Source: JACCYQ01 sp036675565 (GTDB lineage Bacteria; Bacteroidota; Bacteroidia; Chitinophagales; Chitinophagaceae). Taken from it: a stretch of 64,000 bases of DNA. Below, piece after piece: positions 19,938-28,664 of this stretch. The stretch's first letter is position 1; every line of letters begins with the position of its first letter. The notes below the pieces were generated by a model. The model was not told where the DNA came from and did no database searches. It worked only from the letters and a program-made list of their open reading frames with translations. A program made the position numbers and the translations under genes. The stretch is from contig JAKFER010000047.1 in NCBI GenBank assembly GCA_036675565.1, positions 113,749 through 177,748 of the forward strand, in the 5' to 3' direction.

Positions 19938-19962
19938 GAAAAAAATAAACAACTGTTTATGG
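19938..19962 (-). terminator. Weak AT-rich terminator candidate
   Basis: A short stem (ATAAAC with GTTTAT, loop AGTT) is followed on the minus strand by a run of T residues, just after the stop codon of the oxidoreductase at 19970. The stem is AT-rich and weak. Confidence 0.35.
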
Positions 19963-19969
19963 TAAACAT

Positions 19970-21130
19970 TTAAACCATAGGCCATTTGAATGTGGATTTT
20001 AATATTATTTTTTTCCCTGTATCGGCTGATGCCCTTGTAGCTTCAATCACTTCCAATACATGTAATGCGTGATCTGCGGCTATACGGGGTTCCATGGCGC
20101 TAACCATGGATTCTGCTATAACCGTTGCACCTTCCTGCCAGACATATGTGCCCGGATCCTTTACAAATCTTTCCGGCTTTTCATTTTCATGTGTTACCAG
20201 GTCTACTCCATTTGGCGCCCAGTCATATCCTATCAATCCCATATTGCCATGACTGCCCCAGATCTGTACGGTTGGTTTTTCCTGTCCTGTTCCTTCATGT
20301 CCATAGGGATCAAAATAATTAAAGCCGCACATCACATGAGATAAAATTCCATTGGCATGTTCCATAATAACCTGTGCATTATCTTCCGCTTCAACTTTTA
20401 TGGTTCCTTTATTATCCACTGTTCTTTCAGGTGTAATGATGCTCGTCATAGCAACAACAGATTTTGCAGGCCCCAATAAACCGGTCAATGTTGCCAGGTT
20501 ATAAACACCAAGGTCGGGTAAACTTCCTCCACCTTTTTCATAAAAGAAAGCAGACCATAACGGTCCTGTGTGACCGTAATGTGCATGCGCTGCGGCGACC
20601 TTTCCCAATTTACCTTCCTGTAATGTCTTTGACATAAAAGCAAATTGCGGACTGTTGACTACAGCAGGAGCTCCCCATATCCTTATTTTTTTGTTTTGGG
20701 CAAGATCAAAAAGTGCTTTCCCTTCGGCATAGGTGTTTGCCATTGGCTTTTCACTCCAGACATGAATACCAGACATTAAAGCCTGTTTATTCAGACGGCC
20801 ATGTTCCTGCATGTCAGTAAGATTTACCAGGAGATCAAACTTTGGTCCTGCCAGCATTTTATCAATATGGGGGTAATGATTGGGAATATTGTATTCTTTT
20901 GCCCGATGAGCAGCTCGCTCTGGTATAATATCGCAGGCACTTACTAATTCCACATAAGGTGATTTTGTAAGATGTGGAAGGTATTGGGTTGATACACTTC
21001 CACAACCAATGACACCAACTTTTATTTTCTTATTTTCTGATAAGGCCAGGGTTTCTAATGAAGAAAGCAACATGGCCGCACCAGCCAAAGTGGTACGCTG
21101 TAAAAACTCCTGGCGAGATATCCTATTCAT
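19970..21130 (-). CDS. Gfo/Idh/MocA family oxidoreductase, exported
   Basis: A 386-residue NAD(P)-dependent sugar dehydrogenase-like protein. The N-terminus (SRQEFLQRTTLAGAAMLL) resembles the Tat signals common in this family in Bacteroidota, but with RQ instead of the twin RR. The Rossmann motif GVIGCGSVS starts near residue 39, and the family's EKP motif is present (WSEKPMANTY). The C-terminal alpha/beta domain runs from about 160 and binds the sugar. Its position between the GH144 and GH43 genes suggests it oxidises or isomerises a sugar released in the periplasm. Some family members instead hydrolyse glycosidic bonds through NAD chemistry (GH109-like). No substrate can be named. Confidence 0.88.
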   Translation of the reverse strand: MNRISRQEFLQRTTLAGAAMLLSSLETLALSENKKIKVGVIGCGSVSTQYLPHLTKSPYVELVSACDIIPERAAHRAKEYNIPNHYPHIDKMLAGPKFDLLVNLTDMQEHGRLNKQALMSGIHVWSEKPMANTYAEGKALFDLAQNKKIRIWGAPAVVNSPQFAFMSKTLQEGKLGKVAAAHAHYGHTGPLWSAFFYEKGGGSLPDLGVYNLATLTGLLGPAKSVVAMTSIITPERTVDNKGTIKVEAEDNAQVIMEHANGILSHVMCGFNYFDPYGHEGTGQEKPTVQIWGSHGNMGLIGYDWAPNGVDLVTHENEKPERFVKDPGTYVWQEGATVIAESMVSAMEPRIAADHALHVLEVIEATRASADTGKKIILKSTFKWPMV

Positions 21131-21184
21131 AAATACAAAATTTATTGATAAATACCTGTTGATCCTGGTGGAAGTTTGATTATC

Positions 21185-22549
21185 TCATTTCAAATGCGGA
21201 CTTTCGAATCCCAATTTTTTTAATCCTGTTTTTATCTCAGGGCTACTCATAAACAGGTCCCATATAAAACCGGTTTTATGATTTTCCATCATCACAACAA
21301 TAGGCCCCTGGTCAATGGCTAAATATCTTTGTGGATGCCAATTGGCTGTTTCGCTGAATGCATCATAAAAACCATATGGTCCCCATAGGCTGTCTTTTTT
21401 GGCTGTATACCAGTGATGCATAGCCGCCATTGATTCTTTGGGAGTATACGGCATAGATGCAAGAGCGGCTGTTGGAGCGATTACACCAAGGTCTCTTTTT
21501 TCCCCCGGTGCATGGCCTGCGTAACCCCTGACGGAATAGCTGGATGTAAGTCCCCAACTATTTGGTCCGTAACCTTTGTAACCTAATTTGTTTTCAACAC
21601 ACCAGTTATAATTTATCAGTGCCTGGTTTTGATTTTCTTTCCAATAATCAGCATACTGATCTTTCAATCCACGCGGATCAAGCCCCAAATAAGAATAGTG
21701 TGCCCAAAACAAAGGGCCACCATATTCTTCCGCGCCATTATGTTTTAACTGTAATGGATAACCGTATTTTGTTGTACTTCCTTTGATGGCTCCATTCTTT
21801 GCCCAGCCTTCATGATACACTTCCGCAGGCACAGCATGTGTTGGAGAAGATGCAGCAAGTACATACATGATCAGGCATTCATTGTAACCGCTCACCGGGA
21901 AATTCATTCGCCATGCATGGTTTGGGCTCCAATGCCAGTACAATGTATTTTGCCCGTTCCTATACCAGTTAAAATCAACTGCACGCCAAAGATCATCTGC
22001 CCGTTTAGCTATTGCTTTCTCCTGTGCGGTTCCATTTTGCAGGTATTGTCTAACACATAATAATCCCTGCAGCATGAAAGAAGTTTCAACTAAATCGCCT
22101 CCATCATCATAGCGACTGAAAGGTTTTGTCTTTCCTGTTTCGCCATTCCACCAATGTGGCCAAACACCATGGTAAGTATCAGCAGTTTCCAAAAAATTCA
22201 TAATTCTTTCTAATCTCTCCAATCCTTGTTCCCTGGTTATCCATCCTCTTTCCATTCCAATTAAAATAGCCATTACGCCAAATCCACCACCACCACTGGT
22301 TACTACCATTTTATCATTTTGCGGGTACACGCCATCCACATGAAATCTTTCCCTGGCTAAACCACTGTTTGGTTCAGCGCCATCCCAGAAATACTGAAAG
22401 GTTCCTTTTTGTATAGCCGTATAAATGCTGTCCATATCCGCAGGTATTGCATTAATTGTTTTGGCGGAAGTAGTTTTGGGAGGGTTGCTGCATGCATGTA
22501 AAAAGATCATGTAAATAAAAATGGCTGGCAGAAAAAAAATTTGTCTCAT
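21185..22549 (-). CDS. GH144-type (glycoamylase fold) beta-1,2-glucanase candidate, lipoprotein
   Basis: A 454-residue lipoprotein (lipobox before Cys20, LHACSNPP). The rest is one glycoamylase domain (PF10091-type, (alpha/alpha)6 barrel) from about 45 to 450. Family signatures are GTFQYFWDGAEPNSGLARER, GGGGFGVMAILIGMERGW, DDGGDLVETSFMLQGLL and AIDQGPIVVMMENHKTG. Characterised GH144 members from Chitinophaga and Parabacteroides cleave beta-1,2-glucan or release sophorose, so an exo- or endo-beta-1,2-glucanase is the best guess. It is a tandem paralogue of the next gene and lacks that gene's Ig-like N-terminal domain. Confidence 0.85.
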   Translation of the reverse strand: MRQIFFLPAIFIYMIFLHACSNPPKTTSAKTINAIPADMDSIYTAIQKGTFQYFWDGAEPNSGLARERFHVDGVYPQNDKMVVTSGGGGFGVMAILIGMERGWITREQGLERLERIMNFLETADTYHGVWPHWWNGETGKTKPFSRYDDGGDLVETSFMLQGLLCVRQYLQNGTAQEKAIAKRADDLWRAVDFNWYRNGQNTLYWHWSPNHAWRMNFPVSGYNECLIMYVLAASSPTHAVPAEVYHEGWAKNGAIKGSTTKYGYPLQLKHNGAEEYGGPLFWAHYSYLGLDPRGLKDQYADYWKENQNQALINYNWCVENKLGYKGYGPNSWGLTSSYSVRGYAGHAPGEKRDLGVIAPTAALASMPYTPKESMAAMHHWYTAKKDSLWGPYGFYDAFSETANWHPQRYLAIDQGPIVVMMENHKTGFIWDLFMSSPEIKTGLKKLGFESPHLK

Positions 22550-22596
22550 GGCGTATGATTTTTTCTAGATGTATAAGCAATCAGGTTTTTATGTCA

Positions 22597-24276
22597 TTAA
22601 AGATTGGGACTTTGAAAACCAAGATTTGTCATTCCTGTTTTTATTTCCGGCGCACTCATAAACAGATCCCAAATAAGTCCTGTACGATAATTTTCAATCA
22701 TTAAAATGATTGGTCCCTGGTCAATAGCCAGGAATGAATTGGCAAACCATTGGTCATGCAGGGAAAACGCATCTACAAATCCATACTCTTTCCATAGTTT
22801 ATCGCCCAGAACATAATAATAAAATTTCAATGAGGCCATAGATTGATCAGGTGTATACGGAAAAGATGATAAGGCGGCTGTTGGTGCAATAACGCCTACA
22901 TCATTTGTTGGCGAACTGGCCGTATAACCATTTTGAATATCACTGGCCGTAAGTCCCCAAACTGAATCACTGTAACCAAAATAATTTTTAGGATTTGATT
23001 GGATGTATTTATAATTTATCAGTGCATGGTTTGTATTCTGTTGCCAGTAGTCGGCATAAGCATCGGTAAGATCTTTTGGATTAATTCCTAGAAATGAATA
23101 ATGGGAAAAGAAAAGCGGGCCGCCCTGTGCAGGGCCTAACGGTAATGTATGGCCGTAATACGTGTTTCCATTCTTCATGCTGCCATTAGATGCCCAGCCA
23201 TTATCATATACGGATTTTGGAATGGCATGGGTAGGGGATGATGCAGCCAGTACATAGGTTATTAAACTTTCGTTCCAGCCTGTAATTTTGTGATTCATTT
23301 CCCAGCCATAATTCGGGCTCCAGTGCCAGTATAAAACATCTTCATTATTCTTCCTGAACCAGTCCCATTCCACGCGGTGCCAAATGGTGTTAATGTCGTT
23401 GCGTAAGGCAGTTTCGGCTGCATCATTACTATTAAAATACTGGCGGGCTGTTAATAATCCGGCCACGAGGAAAGAAGTTTCAACCAAATCCGCTCCATCA
23501 TCTTTAGCACTGAAAGGGATTACAACTCCTGTATTACCATTTAACCAATGCGGGAATGCGCCATGAAAATGTTGTGCGGTATTTTTTAAAAATCCAACAA
23601 TTTTTTGCAATCTTTCAAGGCCCTGGGCACGGGAAATAAAATTTCGTTCAATCGCTACCGGTAGTGCCATGATACCAAAACCAGAGCCACCAGTTGTAAC
23701 CAGGTCGCCGGAGGTATTTCTTTCTCTCGCCAGCCCGCTGTTTGGATGCGCAAAGTCCCAGAAATATTTAAATGTTTGTTGTTGTACGAGAGTTAATAAA
23801 GCAGCGTTGCTAATGATAGGAAACTTATAGGTTGAATCAAGTCTGGTAAGAAATGAAAAAATGACCGGGGTTTGTAATTTTCCTCCCGACTTTGATTGCA
23901 ATCCCGTTGTTATTGAAATGTTGTGCCGGGTAAGATATTTTAATGGTGCATTTGGGGCGATCACAATAGTACTATCGCCGTTTTCCAGTTTGGTATTAAA
24001 TCCAATGCTTGTTCCTGTTTTATCAGTAAACGAGATGTTTTGCTGAACGGAATTGTTTTGTATAGGTGCTTTAAATTTTATTTTAATTGAAGGAGAAACA
24101 TTTGTATTTCTATACTCTGATAAATTGTTTACCCCATCAACGCTGGTTGATTGCATGCCAAAAGATACAGGAGCTGGTGGAGGCGGAGCAGGATCAGGTT
24201 CTGATGAACTTTTAGAACAGTTCAAAAAGACCAGGCAGATAAAGCAATGGATTATTATAATATGTAAACTTTTCAT
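22597..24276 (-). CDS. GH144-type beta-1,2-glucanase candidate with N-terminal Ig-like domain
   Basis: A 559-residue lipoprotein (Cys20 in FLNCSKSS). A proline-rich linker is followed by a Big_5/SbsA-type Ig-like domain (about 37-145, with SPSIKIKFKAPI and FSFLTRLDS), then a glycoamylase-fold catalytic domain (about 160-559) closely resembling the next gene. Shared motifs are NSGLARER, GGSGFGIMALPVAIERNF, DDGADLVETSFLVAGLL and AIDQGPIILMIENYRTG. The added Ig domain may space the enzyme from the membrane. By family it is an endo- or exo-beta-1,2-glucanase; the different domain layout of the two paralogues suggests a division of labour. It follows the VCBS gene by 60 bases. Confidence 0.85.
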   Translation of the reverse strand: MKSLHIIIIHCFICLVFLNCSKSSSEPDPAPPPPAPVSFGMQSTSVDGVNNLSEYRNTNVSPSIKIKFKAPIQNNSVQQNISFTDKTGTSIGFNTKLENGDSTIVIAPNAPLKYLTRHNISITTGLQSKSGGKLQTPVIFSFLTRLDSTYKFPIISNAALLTLVQQQTFKYFWDFAHPNSGLARERNTSGDLVTTGGSGFGIMALPVAIERNFISRAQGLERLQKIVGFLKNTAQHFHGAFPHWLNGNTGVVIPFSAKDDGADLVETSFLVAGLLTARQYFNSNDAAETALRNDINTIWHRVEWDWFRKNNEDVLYWHWSPNYGWEMNHKITGWNESLITYVLAASSPTHAIPKSVYDNGWASNGSMKNGNTYYGHTLPLGPAQGGPLFFSHYSFLGINPKDLTDAYADYWQQNTNHALINYKYIQSNPKNYFGYSDSVWGLTASDIQNGYTASSPTNDVGVIAPTAALSSFPYTPDQSMASLKFYYYVLGDKLWKEYGFVDAFSLHDQWFANSFLAIDQGPIILMIENYRTGLIWDLFMSAPEIKTGMTNLGFQSPNL

Positions 24277-24336
24277 TTTATTATTTATTCATTAATCCAC
24301 CTATACTCTAAATCTTCCCTGGATGTAGAATTATTC

Positions 24337-27300
24337 TTAATTATTTAATTGCATAAAAATCATGCTATCGTTATTCCTCGCAATCATTAACAGGTTTCGC
24401 TGATCATTCATCCTGATCCATTTTAAATCCCTTATCTGGCCTTTTATATTCATTAAATCCTGTTGTGGTATATGTTTGATTTTATTATCCCGGGTTATGG
24501 AGAAGATTGACAGAGGCTGCGCATCATATCTTCCTTCATAAGGTATCACATCAAAAAAATTTCCTCCTGCTACATATGCTTGTTCTTTTTCTTTGTTAAG
24601 GAAAGCTTTTTGGAATGCAAAAACCGGGGCCATTTGCAATGTTGCGGGAAGATCCTGTATATCAAAATTTCCATTTCCATCCCCATAACAAATAACGGAC
24701 CCTAATCTTTCGGCTGTAAATGGTTTTACGGTATCGATCCATCCATAAAATACTTCCTTCATAGGAACACCAGCGTAATCTCCATAAAGTAAATAGTGCT
24801 TTCTTAAGAGAGGGAGTGGCCTCTCTACCTCATCTTTGGCCAGGAACGGGTATTCAGTTCCATTTAATGTATATGATAATAGCTGTTCTGTTTTTCCATT
24901 ATTATCAAAATCTCCTACATACATTTTAAGTGGTCCATTTTTACCACTCCAGAATTTATTGTTCCATCCCCAGTTTCCTGCAAGTATGTCTGCATGACCA
25001 TCACCATTTACATCATCTACCAAAACTGTTTGCCAAAGCCCGGTTGATTTATTTATGCTTGTTGATTGAAATTTTCCATTTTTATTTATAAAGATTTGAA
25101 TAGGCATCCATTCACCGGTAACTATCAAATCATTCCATCCATCTTTATTTATGTCATTAAAAGCAGCTGCAGTAACGATACCAATATTTTGCAATGCAAT
25201 TTTATGCTGTGGAGCGATTGAAAAATTTCCTCTACCATCATTTAATAACAAGTGTGAGGTTTGGGGAATCCCATAGGCATTGGCATCAGCCAATGTGCCA
25301 ACAAAAATATCCACGTCACCATCATTGTCAATATCTGCAAACGCAACACATGATTTATTTGAAAAAATTCCGGGTAATGATTTTGATTTTATAAAATTAC
25401 CCTTACCATCATTTATATATAAGCGATCTGCAAGGGCAGGATGATTGCCGGTATATTCATTTCCACCACTGACCACATAAAGATCAGGATGCTGATCTCC
25501 ATTTGCATCAAAGAAAACGGCATCAACATCTTCAGCTAACGCATCGTCCGTAAAAACTTTGTTTTCAACTGGTAAAAAGTAGCCATTTCCCTGTTGGATA
25601 AATATTACGCCGGCTTGCCCTTTTGCACCACATGTATAGATATCATCCAACCCATCACCATTGATATCTGCTATGGCTGTTTTAGGCCCTCTTGTTGATT
25701 GTGCATGTGGAATCAGGTACTGAAAACTAAAATCATCAAAATTATTTTCCAGGTGCTTCCAGGGAAAACTTACCTGCTTTGTAAGGTCTTTGAATAATGA
25801 TTGATCTGAAGGAAAAAAAGAGGCATATTCAAAAATAACCGATGCATCTTTTTCATTTACTGTTAAAGGCTTATTTGCCGGAATATTTTTTAACACCTGG
25901 TATTTTTGATTGGGCCACACTACCAGGATGCTGTCAATATTTGACAATGAATCTAATCCAAAATGCAATCGTGCATCAGACGAAGATTGAAAGCCTCTTG
26001 TTAACATCAGTTGCTGGTATTGCAATCCCGATTTTGTAAAAAGGTATGCCTTTGCACCAATGCCAAAAGTATTCATCCCGTTACCTTTAAGGGAAATTGA
26101 AATATTATTTTTTGCAGGTGTATTGTTTTTTAAAATAACCGCAGGTGAATTAATAGCGCTGATAACCAGATCGAGATTGCCATCGTTATTTAAATCCGCA
26201 TAAGCGGCACCGGTATAAAAACCTTTCATTTTTGAAGTTCCCCAGTCCTCACTAACATCCTTGAATTGCAAGTCGCCATATCCTTTAAATAAAAAGGGGT
26301 ATGAACTGCCGTCAGGCATTTTTTCTAAAGCGACCTTATCTAAATTATTATCGCCCGTCATTCTTTTTTGCGATTCAAGACTGGAGACAAATTTTATAAA
26401 ATCAAGATCGACCGGTCGTTGTAAAATGCCACTTGATACAAATAAATCTTTCTTGCCGTCATTATCAAGATCAGCAAACAGCGGCGCCCAGCTCCAGTCT
26501 GTTGCAGAAACGCCGCTCAATAAGGCTGTTTCACTAAAGCTGCTGCCACTTCCATTATTGCGTTGTAAAACGTTTTTCGAGTATTGATGCTGGTAACCGT
26601 TATCCGTAAGTTTTAATTGATATATATCCGGGTTTTCATCGCTTCCATAAGTTTTGAGAATTTTTTCATCAGCAGGAAGCATGTCTACTGTAATAATATC
26701 CAGTTGCCCATCATTATTATAATCGGCAATATCATTACCCATACTGAAACGAGAATAATGTCCGAAAACTTTTGCGCCGGTTTCGGTAAATGTGCCATCG
26801 CCATTATTGACATAATAATAATCGTTTTCATGAAAATCATTACCTACATATATATCATCCCAACCATCATTATTGATATCCGCTACTGCTAAACCAAGAC
26901 CATAGCCTAAACTGCTCTGAAAAATTCCAGCTTCTTTAGAAACTTCAGTAAATTTTTTCACAGTGGAGTTCATATCATTTCGATAAAGCCTGTCTCCGGA
27001 AAGCGTATCAATCTTTCGCCGGTTGCTTGTATCAACTATATTGGCATGAGGCCTTTCCGAATGATTTAAAAGATAACAATCGAGGTCGCCATCCCGGTCA
27101 TAATCAAAAAAAGCAGCCTGCGTTGAAAAACCGGCAAAATCAAGTCCATAGGTAGCTGCACTTTCCGTAAAACTAAGATTGCCATTATTAATAAAAAGCT
27201 GGTTATGACCTTGCAGGCCATGAACATTACTTACAGCAGAAACATACATATCCAGGTATCCATCACCGTTAACATCCGCCATAGTTACCCCGGAGCACCA

Positions 27301-27657
27301 GTCAGCATTGCCTGCTACTGCCGCTTTATCTGTTATATCTTCAAACTCAAAATCCCCTTTGTTTAAGTATAGTTTATTTGCACCCTTGTTATTTGAAGTA
27401 AAGTATATGTCCGTTAAGCCATCATTATTAATATCACCTGTTGCAACGCCACCACCGTTATAGTAATAGATGTAGTAAAGTATATTAAAATTTTCCCGTT
27501 GAGGTAACTGGTTGGTAAAAGTGATGTTTGTTTTTAAAGAAGGCAGTGATTCGAAAATTGATTTTTTTTTATTGCAATGCGAACAAAGAATGGCTATTAA
27601 TACAAATGCTGGTATGGCTAAATATTTTTTTATATGATTGTTTTTAAAAATAAACAT
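24337..27657 (-). CDS. VCBS/FG-GAP repeat lipoprotein with ASPIC/UnbV domain (CRTAC1-like)
   Basis: A 1106-residue predicted surface lipoprotein (Cys28 in ILCSHCNKK is the probable lipid site). Many FG-GAP/VCBS blades carry calcium-loop motifs of the form DINNDGLTD, DVNGDGYLD and DYDRDGDLD, in two sets (about 70-520 and 660-980). An ASPIC/UnbV domain lies between them (about 520-610, with GIGAKAYLF and RGFQSSSDARLHFGL). Such proteins are integrin-like beta-propellers and common next to SusC/D pairs in Chitinophagaceae. Their function is not established; glycan or protein binding is likely. It is separated from the LamG gene by a strong terminator hairpin (27733-27770), so it may have its own promoter or depend on read-through. 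Confidence 0.9.
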   Translation of the reverse strand: MFIFKNNHIKKYLAIPAFVLIAILCSHCNKKKSIFESLPSLKTNITFTNQLPQRENFNILYYIYYYNGGGVATGDINNDGLTDIYFTSNNKGANKLYLNKGDFEFEDITDKAAVAGNADWCSGVTMADVNGDGYLDMYVSAVSNVHGLQGHNQLFINNGNLSFTESAATYGLDFAGFSTQAAFFDYDRDGDLDCYLLNHSERPHANIVDTSNRRKIDTLSGDRLYRNDMNSTVKKFTEVSKEAGIFQSSLGYGLGLAVADINNDGWDDIYVGNDFHENDYYYVNNGDGTFTETGAKVFGHYSRFSMGNDIADYNNDGQLDIITVDMLPADEKILKTYGSDENPDIYQLKLTDNGYQHQYSKNVLQRNNGSGSSFSETALLSGVSATDWSWAPLFADLDNDGKKDLFVSSGILQRPVDLDFIKFVSSLESQKRMTGDNNLDKVALEKMPDGSSYPFLFKGYGDLQFKDVSEDWGTSKMKGFYTGAAYADLNNDGNLDLVISAINSPAVILKNNTPAKNNISISLKGNGMNTFGIGAKAYLFTKSGLQYQQLMLTRGFQSSSDARLHFGLDSLSNIDSILVVWPNQKYQVLKNIPANKPLTVNEKDASVIFEYASFFPSDQSLFKDLTKQVSFPWKHLENNFDDFSFQYLIPHAQSTRGPKTAIADINGDGLDDIYTCGAKGQAGVIFIQQGNGYFLPVENKVFTDDALAEDVDAVFFDANGDQHPDLYVVSGGNEYTGNHPALADRLYINDGKGNFIKSKSLPGIFSNKSCVAFADIDNDGDVDIFVGTLADANAYGIPQTSHLLLNDGRGNFSIAPQHKIALQNIGIVTAAAFNDINKDGWNDLIVTGEWMPIQIFINKNGKFQSTSINKSTGLWQTVLVDDVNGDGHADILAGNWGWNNKFWSGKNGPLKMYVGDFDNNGKTEQLLSYTLNGTEYPFLAKDEVERPLPLLRKHYLLYGDYAGVPMKEVFYGWIDTVKPFTAERLGSVICYGDGNGNFDIQDLPATLQMAPVFAFQKAFLNKEKEQAYVAGGNFFDVIPYEGRYDAQPLSIFSITRDNKIKHIPQQDLMNIKGQIRDLKWIRMNDQRNLLMIARNNDSMIFMQLNN

Positions 27658-27732
27658 ATATAAAAGGCGGAGATACTAAGTAAACAATCTTATCTGGTTA
27701 AATAAAAAATAAAAAGTGTTGACTATGGAAGA

Positions 27733-27770
27733 TAAAAAAATGGGTTGCAAAATTCAGTTGCAACCCATTT
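27733..27770 (-). terminator. Strong intrinsic terminator after the LamG gene of PUL B
   Basis: A 13-bp perfect stem (27738-27750 with 27758-27770, 7-nt loop) is followed on the minus strand by seven T residues. It lies 18 bases after the LamG stop codon and would end the sigma-dependent susC-susD-LamG transcript. Confidence 0.85.
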
Positions 27771-27787
27771 ATCCTATTCAAAGAAAT

Positions 27788-28639
27788 TTATAATTTATTA
27801 GTGTGCAAGTTGGCTACTTCAGCAGGTGTCAAAGCTTTAGTAAAAATGCGAAACTGATCCAATGCACCATTAAAAGATTTTGCCCATCCCTCAGCACCAT
27901 GATTTGCAAGCGTAGGTGAAACCTGGAAAGCAAATGAACCAAGAACAAGACCAGTAACATTTTCCCAAACCAATGGTCCATAATTACCACCACCCAATAC
28001 TTTTTTATTTACGGTGGTTGGTTGACCATCTGCGTATACCGTTAATTCGGAAGTGGCAGCGCTATAGGTTATAGCAATATGCGTCCATTTATTAAGTGCA
28101 CCGGGTATTTTAACTTCTGTCCATTCTTCTCCATTACCACTGGCTACACCTGCATTATACATGTGAACCTTTATAAAAGCTTCAGCACCATTATCAAGAT
28201 TTTCCAGGAACACTTCAAAATTTCCCCAAAATTCTGTGCTTTTTGAAATGGCAAACAATCCCTGTGCGCCACCTGTAACAGGTCCCACACCATTCATCCA
28301 AAAAGCAATCGAGAAACTACCTGGCGATTTTAATGCATCTGGAACTGTTCTAACTACCATATATCCACCCGCTCCTACCTGAGCAGCTTCTCCTTCTGTA
28401 ACACCGGGCACAAATGAAATACTTGTTGCTGAAGTAGATAATCTTAATTCACCAGTATCCCTGGTGTCCCCATTAAAATGCCAATAGCTTTTGCTGTCTA
28501 ATAGAGTCAACGGCGGTGGAGGTGGATCCAGGATAAGCTCCCCTAAGGCTGGTCTGTCCAGTTTTTGACATGCTGTTAAAAGCAAACCAAACATAATAAC
28601 CAGGGAGCATCCAAACAATATTATTTTAGTTGATTTCAT
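27788..28639 (-). CDS. LamG/concanavalin-like lectin domain lipoprotein
   Basis: A 283-residue lipoprotein (Cys24 in LLTACQKLD) made almost entirely of one LamG-type jelly roll (about 60-280). Motifs are SFSIAFWMNG, KWTHIAITYSAATSELTVYADG and FNGALDQFRIFTKALTPAEV. Encoded directly after susD, it is the probable surface glycan-binding protein of PUL B. No catalytic residues are recognised; some laminarinase-like folds look similar, but no glutamate pair of that type is visible. Confidence 0.88.
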   Translation of the reverse strand: MKSTKIILFGCSLVIMFGLLLTACQKLDRPALGELILDPPPPPLTLLDSKSYWHFNGDTRDTGELRLSTSATSISFVPGVTEGEAAQVGAGGYMVVRTVPDALKSPGSFSIAFWMNGVGPVTGGAQGLFAISKSTEFWGNFEVFLENLDNGAEAFIKVHMYNAGVASGNGEEWTEVKIPGALNKWTHIAITYSAATSELTVYADGQPTTVNKKVLGGGNYGPLVWENVTGLVLGSFAFQVSPTLANHGAEGWAKSFNGALDQFRIFTKALTPAEVANLHTNKL

Positions 28640-28664
28640 ATTTTTCAGTTTTGAAATTTAAATT

